Assembly (NCBI GenBank): GCA_964187655.1
Contig: CAXLMP010000045.1
Location: forward strand, 1-64,000
Length of the DNA: 64,000 nucleotides
Reading direction: 5' to 3'
Origin: Lentimonas sp002292345
Lineage (GTDB): Bacteria; Verrucomicrobiota; Verrucomicrobiia; Opitutales; Coraliomargaritaceae
The notes below the pieces were generated by a model. The model worked only from the letters and a program-made list of their open reading frames with translations, ran no database searches and had not been told where the DNA came from. Positions 15,810 to 24,288 of the stretch are shown in pieces; the first letter of the stretch is position 1, and every line of letters starts with the position of its first letter. The position numbers were made by a program, and so were the translations under genes.

Positions 15810-18245
15810 ATGGCAAAAACAGTCAAACACATCTCACATGCTTTCTGGATTTCAGATGATTCTGGATTGGTGATTTTGGCTTCAGATTGGTCTGACTCCA
15901 CTATACTGCCTCCACTTTCTCTGGGGCCGTCGGATATTAATTTCGGTGCATTAGAGCAGTTAAGCGCCGAAGAAACTGGGCGCTATTGTCGCTACTACCG
16001 CAACGAGCAGAACTGGGTGTTTGCGTTGCAGTCGGAACGCTACCCTCAATTATTGAATCGCACGGTTCGTGTTTATCTCGCAGGCGAATTCAACGAATGG
16101 AGTGAGGCGATCGGCAAGCCCGAATGGGAACTTACACCATTGAGCGATGAAGCTGGCGCGACCTATGAAGTGAGCGTGCCACTCGAACACATCCCTCATG
16201 GGCAGTCCTTTAAATTTAAATTCGTCACGGAAAATGGGGACTGGCTCGACGTGCCAGATAGTGCGCCTAATTACGTATGCACTTCTGACGGGGTGTCTAA
16301 CTTCGAGTTTCATCCAGAACATACCGGAAAACATATTTTTCGCTTTCGTGTGCCCGTGGGCTATACACCAAATGGTAATGAGAAAATTCTTTGGCGAGAT
16401 GCCGAACATGAGGAAGCGCATGAACTGCCTCACACGCAGTTTTTAATCGCGTCATCAACTGACCTGCCCCTGGGGGCAATTGTCGAAGAGGGGCGAACCA
16501 CTTTCCGCCTATTCGCACCACGTGCAAGTGAAGTAAAACTGGCATTTGGGCAGAAGGCAGACGAGTCTGATGCAGCACTAGTTCCGATGCGCTGCGTCGA
16601 TGGTGTGACTTGGGAAGTCAATTTTGATGAATGCTTAATTGGCAGTTATTATTCCTTTCGTGTGCTAGGCGACAGCCATGAAGGCACGTCCCACTTTGAC
16701 CAAGATTTTGCAGTACTTGACCCCTACGCCAAAGCATGTCTTGGGCATCGGGGGCCTGCGATCGTGGTGGACCCAGCACGTATGGAGAAAGTCGCTACGC
16801 CCTATACCCCTCCGAACTGGCATGATTTGGTGATCCTTGAAGGACACGTCCGCGATTTGGCTGCGCACGCGCCAATTGAACTAACTACTGAAGAGCGTCG
16901 TGGCTATGCAGGGTTGCGCAAATGGCTGAAAGCCGAGGCCTCCTACTTGCAGGAGATCGGAGTCAACGCGATCGAGTTGCAGCCAATTCAGGAGTTTGAT
17001 AACCTCAGTACAGAGGATTACCACTGGGGCTATATGACGGTGAACTACTTTTCTCCTGAAAGTAGCTATGCGCTCGAGCCTGAAAAGGCTTCACAAATCG
17101 AAGAGTTTCGTGGCTTAGTGCAGGATTTTCATGATCAGGACATCTCAGTAATTATTGATGTGGTGTATAATCACGTTGGCGAACCGAACCATTTATTGTT
17201 TGTCGATAAATATTACTACTTCCATATAGATGAGGCAAACGACCTGATGAACTGGAGCGGTTGCGGTAACGATTTACGTTGTGATACGCCAATGGCTCGC
17301 CGACTTATCATTGAGAGTTTGATACATTTGATTGAGACATACGATGTCGACGGCTTCCGCTTTGATTTAGCTGAGCTGATTGGAATCGAGGTATTGCGAG
17401 AGATCGAGGTCGAATTAAAGAAGGTGAAGCCCTCAATTATTTTAATTGCGGAGCCATGGAGCTTCCGTGGTCACATTCAAGATGAATTGAAAGAGACTGG
17501 CTTTGCCTCGTGGAACGACGGCTTCCGTGAGTCAATTGCGGACTTTGTCTGCGGAGAAGGGAATCAAGATTCGATCCAGTATTTCTTGGCGGGTTCTCCA
17601 TCGAGTAGTCGTTTTGCGGCTCAGACGATCAATTACACTGAGTCGCACGACGATCAATGCTGGATAGATCGTATCACTGAGCGCGCCGAGCAGGATGGCA
17701 CAGATCCGACATTACTGGACCGCCGCCGCACGCATTTGATGGCAGCAGTATTATTTGCTTCTCTCGGCGTGCCCATGCTCGCGGAGGGGCAAGACTTCAT
17801 GCGTTCAAAGCTCGGCATTTCAAATACCTATCAGCGAGGCGATGTGAACGCGCTCGATTACAATCGCCGTTTGGTTTACTCTGGCACTCAGTCCTATTTT
17901 CGCAATTGGATATCATTTCGCTTATCGGCACTGGGGAAGGCATTCCGCTATGATGGGGCACTCCGAGACGGCTATCTTAAGTTCTTCGTAACTGAAGGCT
18001 CCAGTGCCACTGTCGTTATCTTTAATGCCGATCGCAGCATTGATACGGCGCAACTAATTTTCGCAATCAATCCTCATTTGGAATATGCGAACATCACATG
18101 TGATGTAGATTACTTAGAGAATGCGCTTCAAATTGCGGACCATGAACGCTTCAAAGTGACTGGTTTAGTCTCTGCACTCATCCCGATTGGAAACAAAACA
18201 GTACACATTCCACCACTCGGATGCGGCCTTTGGCTGGCACAATAA
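15810..18245 (+). CDS. GH13 alpha-glucan debranching enzyme, pullulanase-like
   Basis: 811 residues from ATG 15810 (a TTG 14 codons upstream is less likely). Two N-terminal beta-sandwich regions (about 75-180, with AGEFNEW; and about 225-320, with TFRLFAPRASEVKLAF, a CBM48-like E-set) precede a GH13 barrel. The four GH13 blocks are present: DVVYNHVGE, DGFRFDLAEL (nucleophile Asp about 519), ILIAEPW (acid/base Glu about 548), YTESHDDQC (Asp about 614). The YHWGYMTVNYF stretch resembles the YNWGY motif of type I pullulanases. No signal peptide, so likely intracellular glycogen or maltodextrin debranching; malQ at 28987 would act on the products. Exact specificity is uncertain. Confidence 0.82.
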   Translation: MAKTVKHISHAFWISDDSGLVILASDWSDSTILPPLSLGPSDINFGALEQLSAEETGRYCRYYRNEQNWVFALQSERYPQLLNRTVRVYLAGEFNEWSEAIGKPEWELTPLSDEAGATYEVSVPLEHIPHGQSFKFKFVTENGDWLDVPDSAPNYVCTSDGVSNFEFHPEHTGKHIFRFRVPVGYTPNGNEKILWRDAEHEEAHELPHTQFLIASSTDLPLGAIVEEGRTTFRLFAPRASEVKLAFGQKADESDAALVPMRCVDGVTWEVNFDECLIGSYYSFRVLGDSHEGTSHFDQDFAVLDPYAKACLGHRGPAIVVDPARMEKVATPYTPPNWHDLVILEGHVRDLAAHAPIELTTEERRGYAGLRKWLKAEASYLQEIGVNAIELQPIQEFDNLSTEDYHWGYMTVNYFSPESSYALEPEKASQIEEFRGLVQDFHDQDISVIIDVVYNHVGEPNHLLFVDKYYYFHIDEANDLMNWSGCGNDLRCDTPMARRLIIESLIHLIETYDVDGFRFDLAELIGIEVLREIEVELKKVKPSIILIAEPWSFRGHIQDELKETGFASWNDGFRESIADFVCGEGNQDSIQYFLAGSPSSSRFAAQTINYTESHDDQCWIDRITERAEQDGTDPTLLDRRRTHLMAAVLFASLGVPMLAEGQDFMRSKLGISNTYQRGDVNALDYNRRLVYSGTQSYFRNWISFRLSALGKAFRYDGALRDGYLKFFVTEGSSATVVIFNADRSIDTAQLIFAINPHLEYANITCDVDYLENALQIADHERFKVTGLVSALIPIGNKTVHIPPLGCGLWLAQ

Positions 18246-18269
18246 GAATGCCCTGCCGCGTACGTCCGC

Positions 18270-19370
18270 CTAATGAGCAAGGTCGTACTGTTTGGTCACT
18301 TGCTTGGTTAGTGCGATCCATTCATTCCACGTGTCCTTGAGAGAGGCACGCAGCGCTTTGACCTCTTTTTGCAGAGATTTGTTTTGGTCGTCGCTCGCTT
18401 GCTTGAGCTCGCGTGCTTTGAGCATGATGACTGCAGCCTTTTCCTCAAACACGGTAGAGATGTCTTCGAGCTTTGCTTTAAGCTCAGCAGCGACGGCATC
18501 CACTTCTGTTTCCAAGTGTTCGAGGATCAGTTGTTTATCCTTCAGTACCAGCGCTTTTTGTAGGGCGATATCATTGATGACGCGCAGCTTGCCAGCTATG
18601 CCAAGTTTGGAGGCTAGCCAAATCGTCCACTTCGAAGGGTCGAAGTGATACCAGCGGATACCATTACGATAATCCGCGGCAAAGGCGTGGTGGTAATTGT
18701 GGTAACCCTCGCCAAATGTCAGAAGTGCGAGTAGGGCGTTGTCCACAGCGCTCAATTCGCGAGCATACGTCTTCGAGCCGATCGTGTGGCACAATGAGTT
18801 GATGAACCAGGTGCTGTGGTGGATCATCGCGATGCGCAGCAGCACGCCAAAGTAAAAAGAAGCAAGTGGCCCAACCAAAAGGCAACCAACACCAAACACA
18901 GCAAGATTCACGATCGTGACAAACAAGCCATAGTACTGATCTTGAATGACGACGCGCGGGTTCTTTAGTAAGTCTGGGACCAGAGATGCATCATAATTGC
19001 GCTCGTAGTCGAACAACCAGAGCACATGCGCATACCAGAATCCTTTTTTGATCGAGTAGGGGTCTTTGTCCGTATCGACATGATTGTGGTGAATCCGGTG
19101 ATCGTGCGACCACTTAAGTGCGGACATTTCCAGCGAAAGTGCTGAGCCAAGTAATACGCACCATTCAAAGAAAGCGTTGGCCGAATAGGCCTTATGAGCG
19201 TAGAGACGGTGGTAGCCGACAGTGATCGACATGCCACCAATGATGTAAGTGGCCAAAAATAATATAATAGCGGGCCAACTGACTGCAGCGATCGCAGCGG
19301 GGATCAATACCACAAGTAATAAGTGATAAAAGACGATGAACGCAAAAATGTCCCAATTTTTAATTTTCAT
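18270..19370 (-). CDS. Membrane fatty acid desaturase (acyl-CoA delta-9 type)
   Basis: 366 residues from ATG 19370. The three histidine boxes of the di-iron desaturases are intact: HRLYAH, HDHRIHHNH and EGYHNYHH. Four hydrophobic stretches surround them. After the catalytic part, residues from about 255 onward form a charged helical tail of roughly 110 residues with heptad-like patterning (for example EHLETEVDAVAAELKAKLE, LKQASDDQNKSLQKEVKALR), which the short bacterial enzymes usually lack. Expected role: introducing a cis double bond into acyl chains to keep membranes fluid. Confidence 0.88.
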   Translation of the reverse strand: MKIKNWDIFAFIVFYHLLLVVLIPAAIAAVSWPAIILFLATYIIGGMSITVGYHRLYAHKAYSANAFFEWCVLLGSALSLEMSALKWSHDHRIHHNHVDTDKDPYSIKKGFWYAHVLWLFDYERNYDASLVPDLLKNPRVVIQDQYYGLFVTIVNLAVFGVGCLLVGPLASFYFGVLLRIAMIHHSTWFINSLCHTIGSKTYARELSAVDNALLALLTFGEGYHNYHHAFAADYRNGIRWYHFDPSKWTIWLASKLGIAGKLRVINDIALQKALVLKDKQLILEHLETEVDAVAAELKAKLEDISTVFEEKAAVIMLKARELKQASDDQNKSLQKEVKALRASLKDTWNEWIALTKQVTKQYDLAH

Positions 19371-19600
19371 AAGTAGCAAGTGTACAGATATCTGACGTAC
19401 CGCTGTAGATTAGCATCTAAATTTCCATTTGAACAAGGTCTGTTACAATACATTGCAACGAGTACCTTAATTGTCCTTCTGAGCAAAGATGATAGGTCAC
19501 CTTTTAGTGACTCACTGTCAAGTAGATTAACTTAAATCAAGATCGCATGCTGTTGCTTAACGAAAAATACCAACATTACATCAAACACGGACTAACCTAA

Positions 19601-19726
19601 CTAGTACAACTCGATAATGGCTGACAAATTGCGCAATGCGATTCCCTGTTTAAACAATCCTAGCGAATATTTCTTGCCAATGCCACGAACCTGATTAATT
19701 AGTCCCTGCTTCTCAAATTTTTTCAT
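19601..19726 (-). CDS. Possible small ORF, 41 residues, unknown
   Basis: Antisense to the gap leader. ATG at 19724-19726 and stop at 19601-19603 give a basic 41-residue peptide beginning MKKFEKQGLINQVRGIGKKY and ending RNLSAIIELY. The amphipathic composition (Lys-rich first half, aliphatic second half) looks protein-like, but there is no ribosome-binding site and no homologue I recognise. It could equally be chance in a 384-bp interval (19371-19754) in which I see nothing else firm except a small GTCAC/GTGAC hairpin near 19497. Confidence 0.22.
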   Translation of the reverse strand: MKKFEKQGLINQVRGIGKKYSLGLFKQGIALRNLSAIIELY

Positions 19727-19754
19727 CTAAAACTGCAACAACACACATATAAAA

Positions 19755-20780
19755 ATGGCTACAAAAATTGGAATTAATGGTTTCGGCCGCATCGGTCGCT
19801 TGGTATTTCGCTCTCTCGTTGAGAAGGGCCTGCTTGGAAGCGAGATCGAAGTAGTCGCAATCAACGACCTCGTCCCTGCGGAGAACCTCGCATACTTACT
19901 TAAATATGACACCACACAGGGTCGCTTCAAAGGCACAGTTGAAACTAAGGGTGACGATGTCATCGTCGTGAACGGCCACGAAATTAAGACGCTCGCAGTT
20001 CGCGAAGGTCCTGCAGCACTGCCATGGAAGGAGCTTGGCGTTGATATCGTAATCGAATCAACTGGTCTGTTCGTCCAAGATGACAAGGCACAAGGTCACA
20101 TCACTGCTGGCGCGAAGAAGGTCATCATTTCGGCTCCTGGTAAGGGTGACGGCGTAAAGACAGTAGTCATCGGCGTGAATGACGACGAAATCACTGCTGA
20201 GCACGACCTCATCTCCAATGCCTCTTGCACGACTAACTGCTTGGCACCAATGACTAAGGTCATCCTTGAAAACTTTGGTATCGTCGAAGGTCTGATGACA
20301 ACAGTTCACTCTTACACAGCGACTCAGAAGACAGTTGATGGTCCTTCGCCTAAGGACATGAAAGGTGGCCGCACAGCAGCTCTTAACATCATCCCTTCGA
20401 CTACAGGTGCTGCGAAGGCTGTTGGCCTCGTGCTTCCTGCAGTTCAAGGCAAGCTCTCTGGTATGGCTTTCCGCGTCCCAACTCCGACTGTTTCTGCTGT
20501 AGACCTTACAGTTAAGACAGAGAAGAGCACATCTTACGCAGAAATCTGCGAAAAGATGAAGGAAGCTTCCGAAGGTTCCCTTAAGGGTATCCTTGGTTAC
20601 ACTGAAGACGAAGTTTGCTCTTCTGACTTCATCCACGACGAGCTTAGCTCCATCTTCGATGCGGGCAGCGGAATGGGTCTTAACGACAAATTCTTCAAGC
20701 TTGTTTCTTGGTATGACAACGAGTGGGGTTACTCAAACCGCGTTGTTGAACTCGTCCAGAAGGTTTCCAAGTTCCTCTAG
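19755..20780 (+). CDS. gap: Glyceraldehyde-3-phosphate dehydrogenase, type I
   Basis: 341 residues. N-terminal NAD-binding motif INGFGRIGRL, catalytic Cys158 in SNASCTTNCLAP, followed by HSYTATQKTVDGPS and, near the end, WYDNEWGYSNRV. Converts glyceraldehyde-3-phosphate to 1,3-bisphosphoglycerate with NAD. The full length and all signature blocks are intact. It heads a gap-pgk-tpiA cluster but is followed by a strong terminator-like hairpin at 20809, so it may be transcribed mostly on its own. Confidence 0.97.
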   Translation: MATKIGINGFGRIGRLVFRSLVEKGLLGSEIEVVAINDLVPAENLAYLLKYDTTQGRFKGTVETKGDDVIVVNGHEIKTLAVREGPAALPWKELGVDIVIESTGLFVQDDKAQGHITAGAKKVIISAPGKGDGVKTVVIGVNDDEITAEHDLISNASCTTNCLAPMTKVILENFGIVEGLMTTVHSYTATQKTVDGPSPKDMKGGRTAALNIIPSTTGAAKAVGLVLPAVQGKLSGMAFRVPTPTVSAVDLTVKTEKSTSYAEICEKMKEASEGSLKGILGYTEDEVCSSDFIHDELSSIFDAGSGMGLNDKFFKLVSWYDNEWGYSNRVVELVQKVSKFL

Positions 20781-20808
20781 GATCTTGTTAATCGCATTTT
20801 GAATTTCT

Positions 20809-20866
20809 GGCCGCTGCGCAGGTTTCCCATTAGCGGATACTCTGTCGCGGCGGTCTTTTTTATTTT
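20809..20866 (+). terminator. Rho-independent terminator after gap
   Basis: The arm GGCCGCTGCGCAG (20809-20821) pairs with CTGTCGCGGCGGTC (20842-20855) through 13 pairs including two G-U pairs and one bulge. A run of six T and then ATTTT follows directly. The strength of the stem suggests real termination between gap and pgk. Confidence 0.7.
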
Positions 20867-20974
20867 CAGGTTTCCAGTTCTCTGGTTTTCAGTTTTATAA
20901 TTTAAAGGATGATTGCTACGCCATTTCGGCACAATCATCACTCTCACTTTCACCACCACTCATCACTTTTTAAC

Positions 20975-22168
20975 ATGGCTATAAAATCCATCAAAAATGT
21001 CGATCTTTCTGGCAAACGCGTATTCGTCCGTTGTGACTTCAATGTCCCACTTACAGACGGTGTCATCTCAGACGATTCGCGTATCATAGCTGCACTGCCG
21101 ACGATTCAAAATCTCGTCGCTCAAGGCGCGAAGGTCATCCTTGCCAGTCACCTCGGTCGTCCCAAGGGCGAGAAGAATGCGAAATATACACTCGCTCCTG
21201 TAGCTGAAGCACTCGCTGCACAGCTCGGACAGCCTGTGACGTTCATCGAAGATTGCATTGGCGAAGAAGTGGAAGCCGAAGTTGCTAAACTCGGCGATGG
21301 CGAAGTTGTGCTACTAGAAAACGTCCGTTTCTATCAGGGTGAAACAGACAACGATCCAGCATTTGCTGCATCACTGGCAAAGCTTGCTGACGCATTCGTG
21401 AACGATGCATTCGGCACTGCGCACCGTGCGCACGCATCCACTGCAGGTGTGGCAAAATTCCTCTCGCCCTGTGTATGCGGTCTTCTTATCGAGAAAGAAC
21501 TCGCTTACCTAGGCGACAAAACCAATAGCCCAGAGCGTCCGCTTACAGTGATTCTGGGCGGCGCAAAGGTTTCCGACAAAATCAAAGTAATCGACGCGCT
21601 ACTTGAGAAGGCAGACACCATCATCATCGGCGGTGGCATGGCTTACACATTTAAAATGGCAATGGGCCAAACGGTAGGGGACTCCCTTAGCGAGCCTGAC
21701 TTCATTCCAACCGCGAAAGCAGCACTTGCGAAAGCGAAAGAGAAGGGCGTTAAGTTCCTTCTCCCAGTAGATAACATGGTCGTCAAAGGACTTGATTTCG
21801 GCGCCGGCACATTTGCAAGTAGCAAAGAGGTCGAAGGCAGTATCGAAGACGGCTGGGAAGGGGTTGATATTGGCCCGAAGAGTATCGAGTTATTCAATAC
21901 TGAAGTTAAGAATGCCAAGACTGTTCTCTGGAATGGACCTATGGGCATCTTCGAAATCCAAGCCTGTAATAAAGGCACGTTCGCAGTCGCTAAGACCATC
22001 GCCGAGTCCGACGCATGTTCCATTATTGGTGGCGGCGACTCTGTGAAAGCTATCAAGATGGCTGGCTACGGCGACCAAGTTACATTCATGAGCACGGGCG
22101 GTGGCGCATCCCTCGAATTCCTCGAAGGTAAAGAACTACCAGGCGTCAGTGCTCTCGATACAATCTAA
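20975..22168 (+). CDS. pgk: Phosphoglycerate kinase
   Basis: 397 residues from ATG 20975. The frame is open to 20909, but the extra 22 residues are His-rich and unlike any Pgk, whereas KNVDLSGKRVFVRCDFNVPL is the normal start. Other signatures: ASHLGRPKG, LLENVRFYQGE, VNDAFGTAHRAHAST, GGAKVSDKI, GGGMAYTF, and the nucleotide site WNGPMGIFE plus GGGDSVKAI near the C-terminus. Forms ATP from 1,3-bisphosphoglycerate. Flanked by hairpin/T-tracts on both sides. Confidence 0.97.
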   Translation: MAIKSIKNVDLSGKRVFVRCDFNVPLTDGVISDDSRIIAALPTIQNLVAQGAKVILASHLGRPKGEKNAKYTLAPVAEALAAQLGQPVTFIEDCIGEEVEAEVAKLGDGEVVLLENVRFYQGETDNDPAFAASLAKLADAFVNDAFGTAHRAHASTAGVAKFLSPCVCGLLIEKELAYLGDKTNSPERPLTVILGGAKVSDKIKVIDALLEKADTIIIGGGMAYTFKMAMGQTVGDSLSEPDFIPTAKAALAKAKEKGVKFLLPVDNMVVKGLDFGAGTFASSKEVEGSIEDGWEGVDIGPKSIELFNTEVKNAKTVLWNGPMGIFEIQACNKGTFAVAKTIAESDACSIIGGGDSVKAIKMAGYGDQVTFMSTGGGASLEFLEGKELPGVSALDTI

Positions 22169-22213
22169 ACACATTTAATGGGAGGGAATGCTCCGTCATT
22201 TCCACCTCTGTAC

Positions 22214-22244
22214 GGCAACGACAGAGCGTTGCCCTCCTTTTTTC
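22214..22244 (+). terminator. Hairpin/T-tract between pgk and tpiA
   Basis: GGCAACG (22214-22220) and CGTTGCC (22227-22233) form a perfect seven-base stem with loop ACAGAG, followed by CTCC and six T. A competing longer pairing exists: GGAGGG...GCTC (22181-22193) with GAGC...CCCTCC (22224-22237). The two folds exclude each other, so this may be a plain terminator, an attenuator or a REP-like element. Confidence 0.6.
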
Positions 22245-22274
22245 TAATTAACAATTCCTAATTCAAAAAATACT

Positions 22275-23054
22275 ATGAGTAAAACATCACGCAAATACCT
22301 CATCGCAGGTAACTGGAAAATGAACCTGAACTCGGCCGAAGGCGCTGAGCTCGCTAAAGATGTTGTCAGCATTATTGGTCCACAGACGGACGTTTCTGTC
22401 TGCGTTTGCCCAACCTTCACCACACTTGAAGCAGTGTCTCAGGTGGTAACTGACTCCAACGTCTCTCTAGGTGCACAAAATATGCACTTCGAAGCGACTG
22501 GTGCATACACTGGTGAGATCTCAGCTGAAATGCTTCGCCACCTGTTTTGCAAGTTCGTCATCCTCGGACACTCAGAACGCCGCGAATACTTCGGTGAAAC
22601 TGACGCAATCGTTAATAAGAAGACACTCGCAGCACTTACTGCCAACCTTAAGCCAATTGTTTGCATCGGCGAAACACTCGACGAACGCGAAGCTGGCAAG
22701 GTCAACGAAGTCATTAAGACTCAACTCGAAGGAGCACTCGTAGGAGTTACTGCAGACGCTGCAGACGCACTTGTCATAGCTTACGAGCCAGTATGGGCGA
22801 TCGGCACAGGCAAAACTGCGACACCAGAAATGGCCGAAGAAGTACACGCGGAAATTCGTAACCTTCTGACTGCTTTGATTGGTGCCGAGGCAGCTGATAA
22901 AGTGCGCATCCTCTACGGCGGATCGATGAAGCCAGAAAACGCAGACGAGCTCCTCGCTCAGCCAAACATCGACGGTGGCCTCATCGGCGGTGCCGCGCTC
23001 AAGGCAAACTCCTTCGCAGCACTCGTCGAAAGCGCAGCGAAGCTTTCCAAGTAA
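22275..23054 (+). CDS. tpiA: Triosephosphate isomerase
   Basis: 259 residues. Signatures in order: AGNWKMNLN (substrate Asn/Lys), LGHSERREYFGET (catalytic His), AYEPVWAIGTGKTA (catalytic Glu and flexible loop 6) and LYGGSMKPENA plus DGGLIGGAAL (phosphate site). Interconverts dihydroxyacetone phosphate and glyceraldehyde-3-phosphate. Third member of the glycolytic cluster, with its own downstream terminator. Confidence 0.97.
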   Translation: MSKTSRKYLIAGNWKMNLNSAEGAELAKDVVSIIGPQTDVSVCVCPTFTTLEAVSQVVTDSNVSLGAQNMHFEATGAYTGEISAEMLRHLFCKFVILGHSERREYFGETDAIVNKKTLAALTANLKPIVCIGETLDEREAGKVNEVIKTQLEGALVGVTADAADALVIAYEPVWAIGTGKTATPEMAEEVHAEIRNLLTALIGAEAADKVRILYGGSMKPENADELLAQPNIDGGLIGGAALKANSFAALVESAAKLSK

Positions 23055-23078
23055 GCGTCTTACATCAAACTTTCAAAA

Positions 23079-23111
23079 GCCGGAGCAGAAATGCTTCGGC
23101 CTTTTTATTTT
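23079..23111 (+). terminator. Rho-independent terminator after tpiA
   Basis: GCCGGAGC (23079-23086) pairs with GCTTCGGC (23093-23100) through eight pairs with one G-U; the loop is AGAAAT and the tail is CTTTTTATTTT. It lies 25 bp after the tpiA stop, as expected for a terminator. Confidence 0.75.
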
Positions 23112-23218
23112 AAGGGTCTTCCAATTGCTAATACATCGCGCTTTCTGGTTGATTCCTAAAGTGTAAAGACTAAGGCTATTTCCTTTTTCGAACAACTACC
23201 ACAAGACACATATATTCT

Positions 23219-24124
23219 ATGGCAACAGGACTTCTTTTTTCCGGACAAGGCGCACAATCCGTGGGCATGGGCCGTTCTCTTTACGAGAACTCCACAATTG
23301 CGAAAGTGCTCTATGATGAGGCGAACGAAATCCTTGGCTGGGACCTCAAAACGCTGTGCTTCGAAGGTCCCGCCGAAGCACTCACAGAAACGAAAGTCTG
23401 TCAGCCAGCTTTGTATGTGCAGGGCTTCGCGCTGTTCAGTATGTTGCAGGAAGCGGGCAAGCTCGACGATGTGACTGCAGCATGTGGCCTGAGCCTCGGC
23501 GAGTTGACTGCACTCGCAGCAGCGGGCGTGTATGATTTTGCAACAGGCCTTAAACTGGTTGCTGAGCGTGGTCGCCTGATGCAAGTCGCTTGCGACGCGA
23601 CCAAGGGCGGCATGGCTGCCGTGATCGGTGGCACGCCTGAAGAAGTGCAAACGTTTTGTGATGAGTTCGACATTGAAATCGCCAACCTTAATTGCCCAGG
23701 GCAAATCGTCATCTCCGGCGACAACACCCAGGTGCTCGAAGCAGTTGCCGCCTCCAAGGGCCGCTTCAAACTTTGCAAGCCACTCAACGTGGCTGGCGCT
23801 TATCACAGTAAATTGATGGTTTCGGCGCGCGATGCCTTTGCTGAGTACATTCAGGACTTTGACTTTAATGCACCTGAAATCGCAGTTTACACCAATGTCA
23901 CTGGTCGTCGTGTCTCTGCACCGCAGGACATTAAGGATGCCCTGGTCAGCCAAGTAGTATCGTCGGTTCGTTTTGAAGATTGCCTACGCAATATGGCAAC
24001 AGAAAACAGTGTTAGTAGTTTTTACGAGTGCGGGCCTGGCAAGGTGCTCGCTGGCTTTGGCAAGCGTATCGACAAGACGCTTAATATTACGCCAGTGTCT
24101 GAGTTTAGTGATCTACCCGAGTAA
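23219..24124 (+). CDS. fabD: Malonyl-CoA:ACP transacylase FabD
   Basis: 301 residues. FSGQGAQSVGMG at the N-terminus, nucleophile Ser92 in CGLSLGELTALAAAG, an Arg-containing helix (VAERGRLMQ) and His197 in AGAYHSKLM. The residue before the nucleophile is Leu instead of the usual His of GHSLG. I recall the same GLSLGE form in chlamydial FabD, which would fit a PVC-group host. Transfers malonyl groups from CoA to acyl carrier protein at the start of fatty acid synthesis. No other fab gene is adjacent. Confidence 0.93.
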   Translation: MATGLLFSGQGAQSVGMGRSLYENSTIAKVLYDEANEILGWDLKTLCFEGPAEALTETKVCQPALYVQGFALFSMLQEAGKLDDVTAACGLSLGELTALAAAGVYDFATGLKLVAERGRLMQVACDATKGGMAAVIGGTPEEVQTFCDEFDIEIANLNCPGQIVISGDNTQVLEAVAASKGRFKLCKPLNVAGAYHSKLMVSARDAFAEYIQDFDFNAPEIAVYTNVTGRRVSAPQDIKDALVSQVVSSVRFEDCLRNMATENSVSSFYECGPGKVLAGFGKRIDKTLNITPVSEFSDLPE

Positions 24125-24179
24125 TTTTTGACCCACTCCGCGAAGCGCCCGAAATGGTCGACTTGATCACCACCTAAGC

Positions 24180-24207
24180 GCCCATTTTGCCGGTGAAAGG
24201 GCTTTTT
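24180..24207 (+). terminator. Possible terminator after fabD
   Basis: GCCC (24180-24183) pairs with GGGC (24199-24202), and TTT with AAA inside, with one bulged A. Five T follow at 24203-24207. The stem is short; likely but not certain. Confidence 0.4.
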
Positions 24208-24288
24208 CATCATTATTCTACTTCCACGGTGGACATTGAGTGGAAAGATTATGATTAAGTTTAGGTTTAAGAGACAGACTCTAACTAC

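Noticed and set aside
20058..20636. 192-codon open frame antisense to gap
   Set aside because: Mirror of a strongly coding gene; Cys/Arg/Leu-rich composition without motifs.
20909..20974. His-rich N-terminal extension of Pgk
   Set aside because: Not seen in the family; the downstream ATG 20975 gives the standard N-terminus.
23156..23953. 265-codon open frame antisense to fabD
   Set aside because: The opposite strand is an intact FabD; the antisense product is His/Cys-rich with no recognisable domain.
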